From positions 1 to 64,000 of the forward strand of contig NZ_CP162511.1 in the NCBI RefSeq assembly GCF_040939305.1: a DNA stretch of 64,000 nucleotides, given 5' to 3'. The position numbers and the translations under genes were made by a program. The stretch comes from Herbiconiux sp. A18JL235. GTDB taxonomy: Bacteria; Actinomycetota; Actinomycetes; Actinomycetales; Microbacteriaceae. Positions 54,801 to 62,112 of this stretch are shown here, one piece after another. The notes beneath the pieces were generated by a model. That model saw only the letters and a program-made list of their open reading frames with translations, had not been told where the DNA came from and did not search any database. Numbering within the stretch: the stretch's first letter is position 1; each line of letters opens with the position of its first letter.

Positions 54801-54891
54801 CGACGACCCGGGGCCGCAGCGAGGAGGCGACTCCCCCGACGACCCCGACCAGAACCCGCCCACCGAGCCCCGACAGGAGGTGACAGCATGA
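51838..54891 (+). CDS. MMPL exporter with C-terminal degenerate ABC-ATPase-like domain
   Basis: A 1017-residue protein. Residues 1-720 form a complete MMPL/RND transporter with 12 helices (GIDYALFIVARHRTQL and AMDYQVFLVSRMREVY are the two GxDY-type motifs). Residues 720-950 add a cytoplasmic domain that follows the order of an ABC nucleotide-binding domain: a strand then AGDLVIVTGAVGTHPEAVV where Walker A should be, RVLDRPLPVHAAELRRH, a Walker B-like strand KVGLVAVDGTG, and TLVVAHHG at the H-loop position. The Walker lysine, the LSGGQ signature and the Walker B Glu are all missing. The last 65 residues are Pro/Gly/Asp-rich. ATG at 51838 with GGGAGGGG upstream; the end overlaps the YhgE gene. 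Confidence 0.85.
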   Translation: MATLLYRIGRFAAHRSIAVIVGWVVLLGLFVGGAGALGGTMSSSFAIPGTESQQAIDMLDQRFPQASGGSAKVIYVPPSGQKIDAFESQIAASVTALGSVDHVSMVTGPFDANASAQVNDDSSMAYTTVQLDVASSQLSEAENEAIVAAGEKAATDGVTVYFSGVTDPPEAGVDYTEAIGLLVAFVVLLITFGSLLAAGMPLVTSVIGVAITTTTITIASGFVSISSTAPLLATMLGLAVGIDYALFIVARHRTQLIHGMDPKESAATAVATAGSAVVFAGLTVIIALLGLSVVQIPFLTVMGIGAAISVVIAVVVALTLLPAILGLFGRRLIPKPTSRAARRELASADPHAKKTTLGARWVALATAKPVITVAVVVIGLVVVALPAASLRLTLPDAGYDPSGSMSREGYDQLSEGFGPGFNGPLLITADIAAVTDLDSARTALHDQFTGLPDVASVSQALPNATLDMLIVSIIPDSSPDSVATEQLVHGIRDSEAAFEKANGFGYQVTGQTALGIDVSARLADALLPFAVVVVGLCIILLTIVFRSLAVPISATIGYLLSVAASFGIVTAVFEWGWLADVLGVAKVGPVISFFPILLMAVLFGLAMDYQVFLVSRMREVYSETGDAHFSVRHGFVGAARVVTAAACIMFAVFASFVPGGNAVLQPIALGLAAGVFIDAFLVRMTFIPALMMLLGKLGWAIPKRLARILPNVDLEGEGVREMLDAVRWRPLPAPDAPPFAVAAERAVVESAAEGELVAPFDVRAEAGDLVIVTGAVGTHPEAVVAAMAGRQRLLEGHLRVLDRPLPVHAAELRRHSVLVARPVDDDLLADRIPLGSLPAVARRVQERLQRELGEELAELWGGALAEEWMRQLAEATAAAATVTDRRGRATAKVGLVAVDGTGIPTAHLQHALSIVDAALPLTATLVVAHHGARLEAGTRPVQVVELAAVRPEPRALPGLPGLPAAPDGAPGDQAALDAPSGRGGGPAPDDPGPQRGGDSPDDPDQNPPTEPRQEVTA

Positions 54892-57005
54892 CGAAGCTCC
54901 GCTCCCTCGTCAGACGCGGCGACAGCGGCGGCCTCTCACCGCTCGCGCGCCGTATCGCGATCGTGCTCGCCGTGCTGACGCCCCTGCTCATCGCCGGGGT
55001 GGCCGTGACGGCGCTGCGGGCCGAGGCCGGCACGAGCGCTTCGGGCTCGGGCGGCTCGAGCTCCGACGCGGCCGGCGCGACCTCACCGAGCCTGCCCGCG
55101 GCCGTGGTCAACCTCGACCAGATCGTCTACGTCGACGGCACCACGGTCACCCCCGCGGCCTCCGACGGCAGCGGAACCGGCTCCCCCGTCGCCGCCGGCA
55201 AGCTCCTCGTCAGCCAGCTCACCGCCGGAACGGCCGGCCAGGGCTTCTCCTGGACGGTGACCGACCCCGACACCGCGGCTGTGGGCCTGTCGTCGGGCGA
55301 GTTCGCCACCGTGGTCACGATCCCTCAGCAGTTCTCGGCCGACTACGTCTCCATCGCCACGAGCGATCCCGTGCAGGCACAGGTGCAGGTGCAGACGAAC
55401 GGCGCGAGCAGCTACGTCACCGAGCTCCTCGCCAGTGCCCTGTCGGCCAATCTCCAGGCCACGATCTCGCAGACGGCGACCAAACAGTACGTCACCGGTC
55501 TTCTCGGCGGCTTCACCGAGCTGAACGGACAGCTCACCGAGGCGGCGAACGGGGCCGGGCAGCTCGCCTCGGGGGCGAACACGCTCGCCGGATATCAGGA
55601 CCAGCTCGCCACCGGAATGGCCGGCGCGGCGCAGGGTGGGGCGGGGCTGGACACGGCCGTGCAGGCGCTCAACACCGGCATGCGCCAGATCGCTACGGGC
55701 ACGGCCGACCTGCCGGTCTACGCCGACGCCATCGCCGTCGGGTCGACCGGGGTCACCGACGGCATCGGGCTGCTCAAGCAGCGCCTTGCCGACGAGACCG
55801 CGAAGAGCTACGGCATCGACGCCCAGCAGCAACAGCTCGAGAGCGACATCGCGGCCCTGAGCGACGCCGTGCCCGGTCTCACGGATGAGGAGATCCAGTC
55901 CCGTCTCGGCGAGCTGCAGTCCACGGCGGCAGGAATACGGGTGCAGAGCTTCGGCGTGACCCTCGGGCTCGGACTCGACGCGCTCGGGGTGACGGCGCTC
56001 GAAGACTTCTCGAACCAGGTGAGCGGAGGTGCCGCCGAGTTCGCCCAAGACCTACCCCTGCTCACCTCGACGCTCACCGAGGTGGCGAACGGCACGGAGA
56101 AGCTCGCCTCCGGCACGGCCGAGTTGGCGAAGGGCCTCGGCGATCTCTCCACGGCCGCCTCGGGCATCGCCGGTGGCGGAACGGAGCTCGCCACCAACAC
56201 GGGCAAGCTGGCCTCCGGTCTCTCCGAGGCCGCCGCCGCCGTTCCGAGCTACACGAAGGAGCAGCAGGACTCGATCTCCACGGTCGCGGCCACCCCCGTG
56301 GTGACGCAGCAGAGCGACATCGACGCGCTGCCCACCCCCGCGGCCGCGATCGCCGCGGTCGCCGTCCCGCTCGCCCTGTGGATCGGCGCGTTCGCGATCT
56401 ACCTGCTGCTCACGCCGTTCAGCCGCCGCGAGCTGGCCTCGACGGCGTCGACCTTCCGCGTCGTCGTCGCCGCCCTCGTCCCCGCCGCCGCGCTCGCCCT
56501 GGTGCAGGCTGCCGTGGTGGCGGTCGTGCTGTTCGCGGTGGGGGCGCATCCGCTTCACGTGATGGGCGCCATCCTGTTCTCGGCGGTGATGTCGGTGAGC
56601 TTCGTGATGCTGCACCAGGGGCTCGTCGCTTTGTTCGGGCAGGCGGGACGCCTGGTGTCGCTCGCGCTGGTGGTGGTGCAGGTGGCGGCTGCCGCCGTCA
56701 TCATCCCGAACGGGCTCAGTTCGCCGTTCTACACCGGGCTCGCGCAGCTGCTGCCGCTGTCGCATGCCATCACGGGAATGCACGCGCTCATCGGTGGAGG
56801 GTCGGCGGCGGTGGCCGCTCAGGAGGCGCTGGTGCTCGTCGTCTTCGCCGCCATCGGGCTCGTGCTCACACTGGTCGCGGTGACGCGCGCGCGGGGGCGG
56901 AGCGCCGTGGTGCTCGCGGCGGGAGCGACGCGCGGGCCGGGTGCCGCGGGCGGATCGGGCGCGCCGGCGCTGCCCGCTTCACCGACGGCCGCGCCCGCCG
57001 CCTAG
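54888..57005 (+). CDS. YhgE/Pip-type membrane protein
   Basis: A 705-residue protein with one N-terminal helix (residues 24-45), a long extracellular region and about six C-terminal helices, as in the YhgE/Pip and ABC-2-type permease-like family. The extracellular part has repeating Gly-Ala-Leu heptads (for example GAGQLASGANTLAG and GTEKLASGTAELAKGL), predicted as coiled coil. Relatives include a phage receptor (Pip) in lactococci and the type VII secretion component EsaA/YueB. The ATG overlaps the stop of the MMPL gene, so the two products are probably used together. Confidence 0.87.
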   Translation: MTKLRSLVRRGDSGGLSPLARRIAIVLAVLTPLLIAGVAVTALRAEAGTSASGSGGSSSDAAGATSPSLPAAVVNLDQIVYVDGTTVTPAASDGSGTGSPVAAGKLLVSQLTAGTAGQGFSWTVTDPDTAAVGLSSGEFATVVTIPQQFSADYVSIATSDPVQAQVQVQTNGASSYVTELLASALSANLQATISQTATKQYVTGLLGGFTELNGQLTEAANGAGQLASGANTLAGYQDQLATGMAGAAQGGAGLDTAVQALNTGMRQIATGTADLPVYADAIAVGSTGVTDGIGLLKQRLADETAKSYGIDAQQQQLESDIAALSDAVPGLTDEEIQSRLGELQSTAAGIRVQSFGVTLGLGLDALGVTALEDFSNQVSGGAAEFAQDLPLLTSTLTEVANGTEKLASGTAELAKGLGDLSTAASGIAGGGTELATNTGKLASGLSEAAAAVPSYTKEQQDSISTVAATPVVTQQSDIDALPTPAAAIAAVAVPLALWIGAFAIYLLLTPFSRRELASTASTFRVVVAALVPAAALALVQAAVVAVVLFAVGAHPLHVMGAILFSAVMSVSFVMLHQGLVALFGQAGRLVSLALVVVQVAAAAVIIPNGLSSPFYTGLAQLLPLSHAITGMHALIGGGSAAVAAQEALVLVVFAAIGLVLTLVAVTRARGRSAVVLAAGATRGPGAAGGSGAPALPASPTAAPAA

Positions 57006-57015
57006 GCCCCGGGCC

Positions 57016-57669
57016 CTAAGCGACCTGGGCGGCCTTGGCGTCGGCGAGGTCGAGGAAGAGCTCGGTGTTGAAGCGGTAGGCGACGAGCACCTCGTCGATC
57101 ACGCGATCGCGCTCGGCGTCGTCCCAGTCGACGGCGTCGAGCTGGGTACGGTAGATCTCCTTGAACTCCTTCGGCTTCGCGATGTCGCCGAACAGGTAGA
57201 AGCCCACGCCGTTGGTCTCGAAGCCGAACTGCCGCTGCATCAGCGTGCGGATGATCTGCCCACCGGAGAGGTCGCCGAGGTAGCGCGTGTAGTGGTGCGC
57301 GATGAACCCGCCGTTCCATGTGGCGGCCACCTCTTCGATGCGCTTCACATAGCGCTGCGTGGTGGGCAGCGGCTCGATCTGCTCGCGCCACTCGGCGCCG
57401 AGGAGGAACTCGAGGTCGGCCTCGATGGCGGGCAGCCGGGTGAGCTTCGGCGAGATGAACGCGGCGGCGACGGGGTCGTTCTTCATGCGGTCGGCGGCTG
57501 CCTCGAGGGCTTCGTAGATGAAGTAGTGCTGGGCGACCAGGGCGATGTAGTCGTCTTTCGAACCCTTGCCGCTCATCAGGTCGGTCATGAAGCCGGCGCC
57601 CTCGCTGTCGCCGTGGCCCGACCAGGTGCGCTCGCGAAGAGCCTGAGAGAAGGGGATCACTGCGGCCAT
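57016..57669 (-). CDS. hmuO: Heme oxygenase (biliverdin-producing)
   Basis: A 217-residue canonical heme oxygenase that opens heme to biliverdin, iron and CO. The proximal histidine is His19 in ERTWSGHGDSEG, and the distal helix is RYLGDLSGGQIIRTLMQRQF. The length fits the HmuO group. The ATG at 57669 is chosen by the family start; further in-frame codons upstream give non-matching sequence. A DtxR-type iron box lies 30 bases upstream, so expression is expected when iron is scarce. It is downstream of a DUF2470 gene. Confidence 0.95.
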   Translation of the reverse strand: MAAVIPFSQALRERTWSGHGDSEGAGFMTDLMSGKGSKDDYIALVAQHYFIYEALEAAADRMKNDPVAAAFISPKLTRLPAIEADLEFLLGAEWREQIEPLPTTQRYVKRIEEVAATWNGGFIAHHYTRYLGDLSGGQIIRTLMQRQFGFETNGVGFYLFGDIAKPKEFKEIYRTQLDAVDWDDAERDRVIDEVLVAYRFNTELFLDLADAKAAQVA

Positions 57670-57698
57670 GTGTTCATTCCCAGCTAGTCGAGTGGAAG

Positions 57699-57717
57699 TT
57701 AGTATCACCTAACCTAG
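57699..57717 (-). promoter_or_regulatory. DtxR/IdeR-type iron box before hmuO
   Basis: On the minus strand CTAGGTTAGGTGATACTAA matches the consensus TTAGGTTAGSCTAACCTAA at 14 of 19 positions. It overlaps the stop codon of the DUF2470 gene and is just ahead of hmuO. Confidence 0.7.
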
Positions 57718-58025
57718 CGGTCGTGAGAGCGCGGTTCCACCCCGAGTACGGCGCAGGCCTCGTCGTAGAGGGCGACGATCTCGCGGCGCACCTCGGCCCG
57801 CTCGCTGATCGGGCCGGCCGGCCAGGCGACGGATGCGGTGCGTGCCGTGCCCCCGGTCGTCACCTCCCACACTCCCCCGTCGCCGTCGAACCCGGTCATC
57901 GTCGAGGCGTCGGCCGAGGGGTCGACGAAGGCGCGGGCGATGAGCAGGTTGTCGTCGGTGTGGTCGTCGTTCATGTGCCGGAGCACGGCGTCGACGACCT
58001 CGGGTGCGAATGCGGTCACGGGCAC
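57714..58025 (-). CDS. DUF2470 family protein
   Basis: A 103-residue protein with the DUF2470 start VVDAVLRHMNDDHTDDNLLIAR, a segment found at the C-terminus of HugZ-type heme-binding enzymes and as a stand-alone small protein. The histidine-rich HMNDDH is the conserved core. Directly before hmuO on the same strand, it probably helps in heme binding or delivery, but no function is proven. The ATG at 58025 gives MPVTAFAPEV. Confidence 0.82.
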   Translation of the reverse strand: MPVTAFAPEVVDAVLRHMNDDHTDDNLLIARAFVDPSADASTMTGFDGDGGVWEVTTGGTARTASVAWPAGPISERAEVRREIVALYDEACAVLGVEPRSHDR

Positions 58026-58044
58026 ACGCTACACGCCGCGGTCG

Positions 58045-58671
58045 TCAGTCGAGCAGCTGGGCCTGCATGAAGTAGACCGAGCGGGCGAAGGCGAGTGCGG
58101 CGGCCTGGGGGTCGACGAGCTCTGCGACCGTCGCGTTCGCGAAGCCGGACGACGCGGCGTAACTGTGCTGGGTCACCGGGGTGCCGTGCTCCTTCACGCG
58201 GCTCACGAAGGCGTCGAACTCGTCGCCTGCTGCCCGGTGCAGCATCACCGGGCAGGGGATGATGCCGCCCTCGTCGTCGCCGAGCGTGGCGTAGTAGGTG
58301 ACCACGGCATCCGCTGCCCCGCTCTGCGCCGCCCGCAGCGCGAGCCTGCCGCCGAGACCGAGCCCGATCACGCCGACGCGGGTGGCCCCGGCGGCGCGTG
58401 GGAACCCGATGGCGTCGTCGAGGGTCGCCTGGGCGAAGCCCTCGTCGACGCGGGCGACCAGCTCGGCCGCGCCCGCCTCGTGCACGGCGGCCTTGCCGTC
58501 GAAGAGGTCGGGCACGACGACGTGGAAGCCCTGCGCGGCGAGGGCCGTGCCGTACGACTCGAGGTAGGGAAGCCGGCCGTACTCGTCGTGGACGATGACC
58601 ACACCGGCGCGGCCGGGAACACCGAACTCGAGCGGCCAGCCGGGTGAGGGGATGTCGACGAGCTCGCTCAT
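58045..58671 (-). CDS. Dienelactone hydrolase-like protein lacking catalytic residues
   Basis: A 208-residue alpha/beta-hydrolase of the dienelactone hydrolase family, with VVIVHDEYGRLPYLESYG and VVVPDLFDGKAA in the N-terminal half. The nucleophile elbow, normally G-x-C-x-G-G, is GLGLGG (103-108), so the cysteine is glycine. The catalytic histidine, normally before Gly-Phe, is serine (YAASSGFAN, Ser175). The fold-keeping residues are retained. It is coupled to the MBL hydrolase gene by an ATGA overlap. It is probably a non-catalytic or altered-function relative. Confidence 0.82.
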   Translation of the reverse strand: MSELVDIPSPGWPLEFGVPGRAGVVIVHDEYGRLPYLESYGTALAAQGFHVVVPDLFDGKAAVHEAGAAELVARVDEGFAQATLDDAIGFPRAAGATRVGVIGLGLGGRLALRAAQSGAADAVVTYYATLGDDEGGIIPCPVMLHRAAGDEFDAFVSRVKEHGTPVTQHSYAASSGFANATVAELVDPQAAALAFARSVYFMQAQLLD

Positions 58672-59756
58672 GCCGCTGCCTCCGCCCGCTGCAGATGGGT
58701 GAGGTGCAGGGCGGTCTGGCTGAGGGCCGAGACGCGGTAGAAGCCATGCAGGTTCGCCCAGCCGGCTGTCCAGCTGACGTGCGCGGCGAGCTGCCACACG
58801 GAGGACTCCGGATGCTCGGCGTGAAGGGCCGCGATCTCGCGGGAGCGCTTCAGGTGGTGCTCGCGGATGTCGGCGCAGCGCTCGGCGATGCCGGTGAAGC
58901 GGTAGCCGTGGCCGGGGAGCACCTCGTGCCGGTCGTAGCCCGAGACACGATCGAGCGAGCGCAGGTAATCGCCCAGCGGGTCGTCGGCCGGTCCGCCGAG
59001 GCCGAGGCCCGGGTAGACGGTCGGCAGCACGAGGTCGCCGGTGAACAGCAGCTCGTCGTCGTGGTCGACGAGGGCGAGGTGGCCCGGGGTGTGACCGGGG
59101 GTGTGCAGCACCTCGATGCGCCGGCCCGCCACGTCGAGCAGGTCTCCGTCGCGGAGCAGCAGGTCGGCGGTGAAGCCGGCCGGGCCGACACCGGTGCTGA
59201 CCTCGGTCGTGCGGGGGCCTGCGGTGGCAGCCACCCGTGCCACCGCCATCAGCTCGTCGCGCTCTGCCGATGGCACGCCCCATCCGTCGAGTCGCGCGGT
59301 CGCGGTCTCCACCGCGGTGAGCGACGAGGCGGCGAGGCGTCGCGCGGCCTCCTGCTCGTGGGCGTGCAGCTGCACGCGGGCGCCCGTCTCCCGGCGGAGG
59401 CGCTCGGCGAGGCCGAGGTGGTCGGGATGCAGGTGGGTGGCGGTGACGGAGGCGACATCGTCGAGTCTCGCGCCCCGGTCGGCGAGGAACGCGGCGAGCC
59501 GCCCGGCGTTCTCGTCGGTGTCCCAGCCCGGATCGACGAGATGGACGCCTCCGGCGGCGTCGAAGATGGCGTAGCTCAGGGTGTATTGGGGGATGCCGTT
59601 GCCCGGCGTGGGTTGGGGCAGCACCCAGACCCCGCTCCGCACCTCGGCTGCCGGCGGGAGGCCGTCGGCGAGCGGCACCCCGTGCTCGGCGGCCCGGTCG
59701 GCTGCGAACTCGACGGGATCGACGGGTTCGGGAAGACGCAGGCCGTTCGAGCTCAT
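58668..59756 (-). CDS. Metallo-beta-lactamase fold hydrolase
   Basis: A 362-residue MBL-fold protein. The metal site motif ATHLHPDHLGLAERL (HxHxDH) is near residue 110, further ligands are in HTPGHTPGHLALV and in LPGHGYRFTG, and a C-terminal helical part of about 90 residues follows. The pattern fits hydroxyacylglutathione hydrolase-like or lactonase-like enzymes. The start overlaps the nucleoside hydrolase stop (ATGA), and its stop overlaps the next start. Substrate unknown. Confidence 0.87.
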   Translation of the reverse strand: MSSNGLRLPEPVDPVEFAADRAAEHGVPLADGLPPAAEVRSGVWVLPQPTPGNGIPQYTLSYAIFDAAGGVHLVDPGWDTDENAGRLAAFLADRGARLDDVASVTATHLHPDHLGLAERLRRETGARVQLHAHEQEAARRLAASSLTAVETATARLDGWGVPSAERDELMAVARVAATAGPRTTEVSTGVGPAGFTADLLLRDGDLLDVAGRRIEVLHTPGHTPGHLALVDHDDELLFTGDLVLPTVYPGLGLGGPADDPLGDYLRSLDRVSGYDRHEVLPGHGYRFTGIAERCADIREHHLKRSREIAALHAEHPESSVWQLAAHVSWTAGWANLHGFYRVSALSQTALHLTHLQRAEAAA

Positions 59757-60757
59757 GGCAGACGGGCGATCGTGTCGAGGAAGAGGCGGGCGAAGCGGTC
59801 GACATCCACGTCGAGGGCGATGTCGATGGCGGGCACGGAGGAGTGTATGCCGTGAACGGCATCTTCGCCCGACCGCCGTCGTCGGTCGACGATCGTCTGG
59901 CCGCGCGCGAACCCCGCCAGCTCGACCCGCACCGGGTGCCTCTCGATCGTCAGTGCACCGGGGTCGACGAGGGCGCAGAGGGCACCGGCGTCGCCGATGT
60001 GGCCACCCCAGGGGCTCTCGGCCGCACCGTCGGCCGCATCCGCGGCAGCCGCGTCGGCATCCGACTCCGGAGCGGTCTCGGGGTCGGCCATCTGGAACGA
60101 CAGAAGAGCGCCGGCGAGCCGACCCGAGACGCTCGAGCCCTGCGTGAGCCGCGCGGCGTCGCTCTCGTCGATGGTGACCTGGTTGAACACGTCGAGCCCG
60201 TACATGAAGGCGGGAACCCCCGAGTCGAGCACGATCGCCGCGGCCTCGGGATCGTGCCAGACATTGAACTCGGCGACCGCGGTCGCGTTGCCCCCGCTGG
60301 CGGAGCCGCCCATGAACACGATGCGCTCCAGGTTCTGCGCGACCTCGGGGTATTGCCGCAGCAGCAGCGCGAGGTTCGTCTGGGGGGCCAGGGCGACCAG
60401 GGTGACCGGGCCGTCGGAGGCGAGGATGAGGTCGCGGGCGAGGTCGACGGCGTGCCGGGGGTCGACGGGGCGGGTCGAGGGGGCGAGGCCGAGGTCGCCG
60501 AGTCCGTCCTCCCCGTGCACGTGCGAGGAGCGCAGGGGTTCGATGAGGGGGCGTACGGCTCCGCCCGCCACCGGAATGGGCGGCGCTCCGGCCGCATCGA
60601 GCACCTTGAGGGTGTTCGCCACCACGTTGGGCAGCGAGGTGTTGCCGGCGACGCAGGTGATGCCGAGGAGCTCGATGTCGGGGTGGGCGACGGCGAACAG
60701 GATGGCGAGGGCATCGTCGACCCCCGTGTCGACGTCGAGCAGAACGCGATGGGTCAC
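59753..60757 (-). CDS. Nucleoside hydrolase (IUNH family)
   Basis: A 334-residue enzyme that cleaves the N-glycosidic bond of nucleosides to give ribose and base. The calcium-binding N-terminal motif LLDVDTGVDDALAILFAV is complete, and FMGGSASGGNATAVAEFNVW and a late DAVHGIHSS region are typical. The start is GTG at 60757 with TAGATT six bases upstream, so the transcript is probably leaderless. It heads a run of overlapping genes with the MBL and DLH-like proteins. Confidence 0.92.
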   Translation of the reverse strand: MTHRVLLDVDTGVDDALAILFAVAHPDIELLGITCVAGNTSLPNVVANTLKVLDAAGAPPIPVAGGAVRPLIEPLRSSHVHGEDGLGDLGLAPSTRPVDPRHAVDLARDLILASDGPVTLVALAPQTNLALLLRQYPEVAQNLERIVFMGGSASGGNATAVAEFNVWHDPEAAAIVLDSGVPAFMYGLDVFNQVTIDESDAARLTQGSSVSGRLAGALLSFQMADPETAPESDADAAAADAADGAAESPWGGHIGDAGALCALVDPGALTIERHPVRVELAGFARGQTIVDRRRRSGEDAVHGIHSSVPAIDIALDVDVDRFARLFLDTIARLP

Positions 60758-60763
60758 GGCCTC

Positions 60764-60769
60764 AATCTA
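60764..60769 (-). promoter_or_regulatory. -10 element of a probably leaderless nucleoside hydrolase transcript
   Basis: On the minus strand TAGATT ends six bases before the GTG start. Confidence 0.55.
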
Positions 60770-60786
60770 TCGTGGACCTCTGTCGA

Positions 60787-61191
60787 TCAGCGCTTGTCGC
60801 GGGTCGACCACACCGCCCACGCGATGAGCACGGGCTGGAAGAACAGGCGCGCGAAGCGCTTGCGGTCGGTGTCGAGCCCGAAGGCGTCGCGTTCGTTCAG
60901 CCACTGCGACAGGTTGCCGGGGAAGATCGCGGTGAAGAAGACCGCGGCCGTGTTGCCGACCGCCTGCTTGTGCTTCGGCAGGAAGATCAGCGAGGCTCCG
61001 AGCGCGATCTCGGCGACACCCGAGCCGAGCACCACCGTGTCGTCGTCGACCGGCACCCAGTCGGGCACCTGCGCCTGGAAGTCCTTGCGCGCGAAGGTGA
61101 GGTGCGACACCCCCGCGAACACCAGGGCGGACCCGAGCGCGATGCGCCCGATCGTGCGGGCCACCGAGGGCCGTGCGACTGTCTTGCTCAT
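60787..61191 (-). CDS. DoxX family membrane protein
   Basis: A 134-residue protein with four hydrophobic helices and the segment GVSHLTFARKDFQAQVPDWV that marks the DoxX/YphA-like group. The C-terminal part is cytoplasmic and basic. The ATG at 61191 has GGAGGG immediately before it, which is very close. It is 29 bases upstream of the nucleoside hydrolase start and divergent from the acetyltransferase gene. Function unclear; some relatives act in thiol redox homeostasis. Confidence 0.82.
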   Translation of the reverse strand: MSKTVARPSVARTIGRIALGSALVFAGVSHLTFARKDFQAQVPDWVPVDDDTVVLGSGVAEIALGASLIFLPKHKQAVGNTAAVFFTAIFPGNLSQWLNERDAFGLDTDRKRFARLFFQPVLIAWAVWSTRDKR

Positions 61192-61272
61192 CCCTCCATT
61201 GTGGCCCTCCCCGGGCCGAGGCGGGTGGGGGCGAACTCGAGCCGCTCCAGGTCGTGCTGCGATGATGAGTCG

Positions 61273-61929
61273 ATGCAGAACCCCGTGCCGATCGATCTCG
61301 CCGACTGGCCCCGGCGTCAGCACTTCGAGCACTACCGCCACGTCGTTCCGTGCACCTACGCGATCACCGTCGAGATCGACGTGAGCGAGTTCGTCGGCGC
61401 AGTCCGCACGGCGGACCGTCGCGCGTACGTCGCTCAGATCTGGGCCATCGCCTCCGTCGTGAACCGCCACGACGAGTTCCGCATGACCCTCGGCGAGACC
61501 GGAGACCCTGCGGTGTGGCGCGTCGTGCATCCGGCGTTCACGGTCTTCCACCCGGAGCGGGAGACGTTCTCGTGCCTGTGGGTGCCGTTCGACCCCGACT
61601 TCGCGGCCTTCCACGATGCCGCCACGGCGACGATCGCCGAGTACGCCGGGTCGACCGAGTTCTTCCCTCAGGGCGCGCCGCCCGGGAACACCTTCGACGT
61701 GTCGAGCGTGCCGTGGACGTCGTTCACGGGATTCACCCTGAACGTCGAAGGTGGAGCGGACCACGTCGCTCCGATCTTCACCCTCGGCCGGTACACGGTG
61801 CGCGAGGGCCGCACCCTCCTCCCGCTGGCGGTGCAGGTTCACCACGCGGTCGCCGACGGGTTCCACACCGCGCGCCTGATCGAGGAGTTACGCGAACTCC
61901 TCGCCGATGGAGCGTGGATTCACGGTTGA
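61273..61929 (+). CDS. Chloramphenicol acetyltransferase (CatA family)
   Basis: A 218-residue member of the classical type A chloramphenicol acetyltransferase family. It starts with the family pattern WPRRQHFEHYRHVVPCTYAI, has STEFFPQGAPPGNTFDVSSV and PWTSFTGFTLNV in the middle, and the active-site block QVHHAVADGFHTARL with catalytic His191 and the structural Asp195. Length and motifs match active enzymes. No transposase or other mobile sequence is next to it. The ATG at 61273 gives MQNPVPIDLADWPRR; whether it protects against chloramphenicol in this host is not known. Confidence 0.88.
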   Translation: MQNPVPIDLADWPRRQHFEHYRHVVPCTYAITVEIDVSEFVGAVRTADRRAYVAQIWAIASVVNRHDEFRMTLGETGDPAVWRVVHPAFTVFHPERETFSCLWVPFDPDFAAFHDAATATIAEYAGSTEFFPQGAPPGNTFDVSSVPWTSFTGFTLNVEGGADHVAPIFTLGRYTVREGRTLLPLAVQVHHAVADGFHTARLIEELRELLADGAWIHG

Positions 61930-61978
61930 TGCGGGCCGCGGCCCGCCTTCGGATGCGGGCGTCGCAACGCCCTGTCGG

Positions 61979-62049
61979 AGCGGATGACGGGAATCGAACC
62001 CGCGCTATCAGCTTGGGAAGCTGAAGTTCTGCCATTGAACTACATCCGC
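61979..62049 (-). tRNA. tRNA-Gly (anticodon CCC)
   Basis: On the minus strand the acceptor stem GCGGATG (5') pairs with CATCCGC, the anticodon stem is TCAGC/GCTGA with the seven-base loop TTCCCAA, giving anticodon CCC, and the T arm is GCGGGTTCGATTCCCGT. Length is 71 bases with no encoded CCA. Confidence 0.95.
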
Positions 62050-62099
62050 GTGTGGTGCTCCCCCGAGGATAGCAGGGGTCTGGCGTCGCCGGTCTGCTC

Positions 62100-62105
62100 T
62101 ACCGT
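62100..62105 (+). promoter_or_regulatory. -10-like element, probably leaderless transcript
   Basis: TACCGT ends seven bases before the ATG at 62113. The match is weak. Confidence 0.35.
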
Positions 62106-62112
62106 GTCGGGC

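Noticed and set aside
57000..57020. GC-rich near-palindrome between yhgE-type gene and hmuO
   Set aside because: The arms do not pair perfectly and no T tract follows, so a terminator is not supported.
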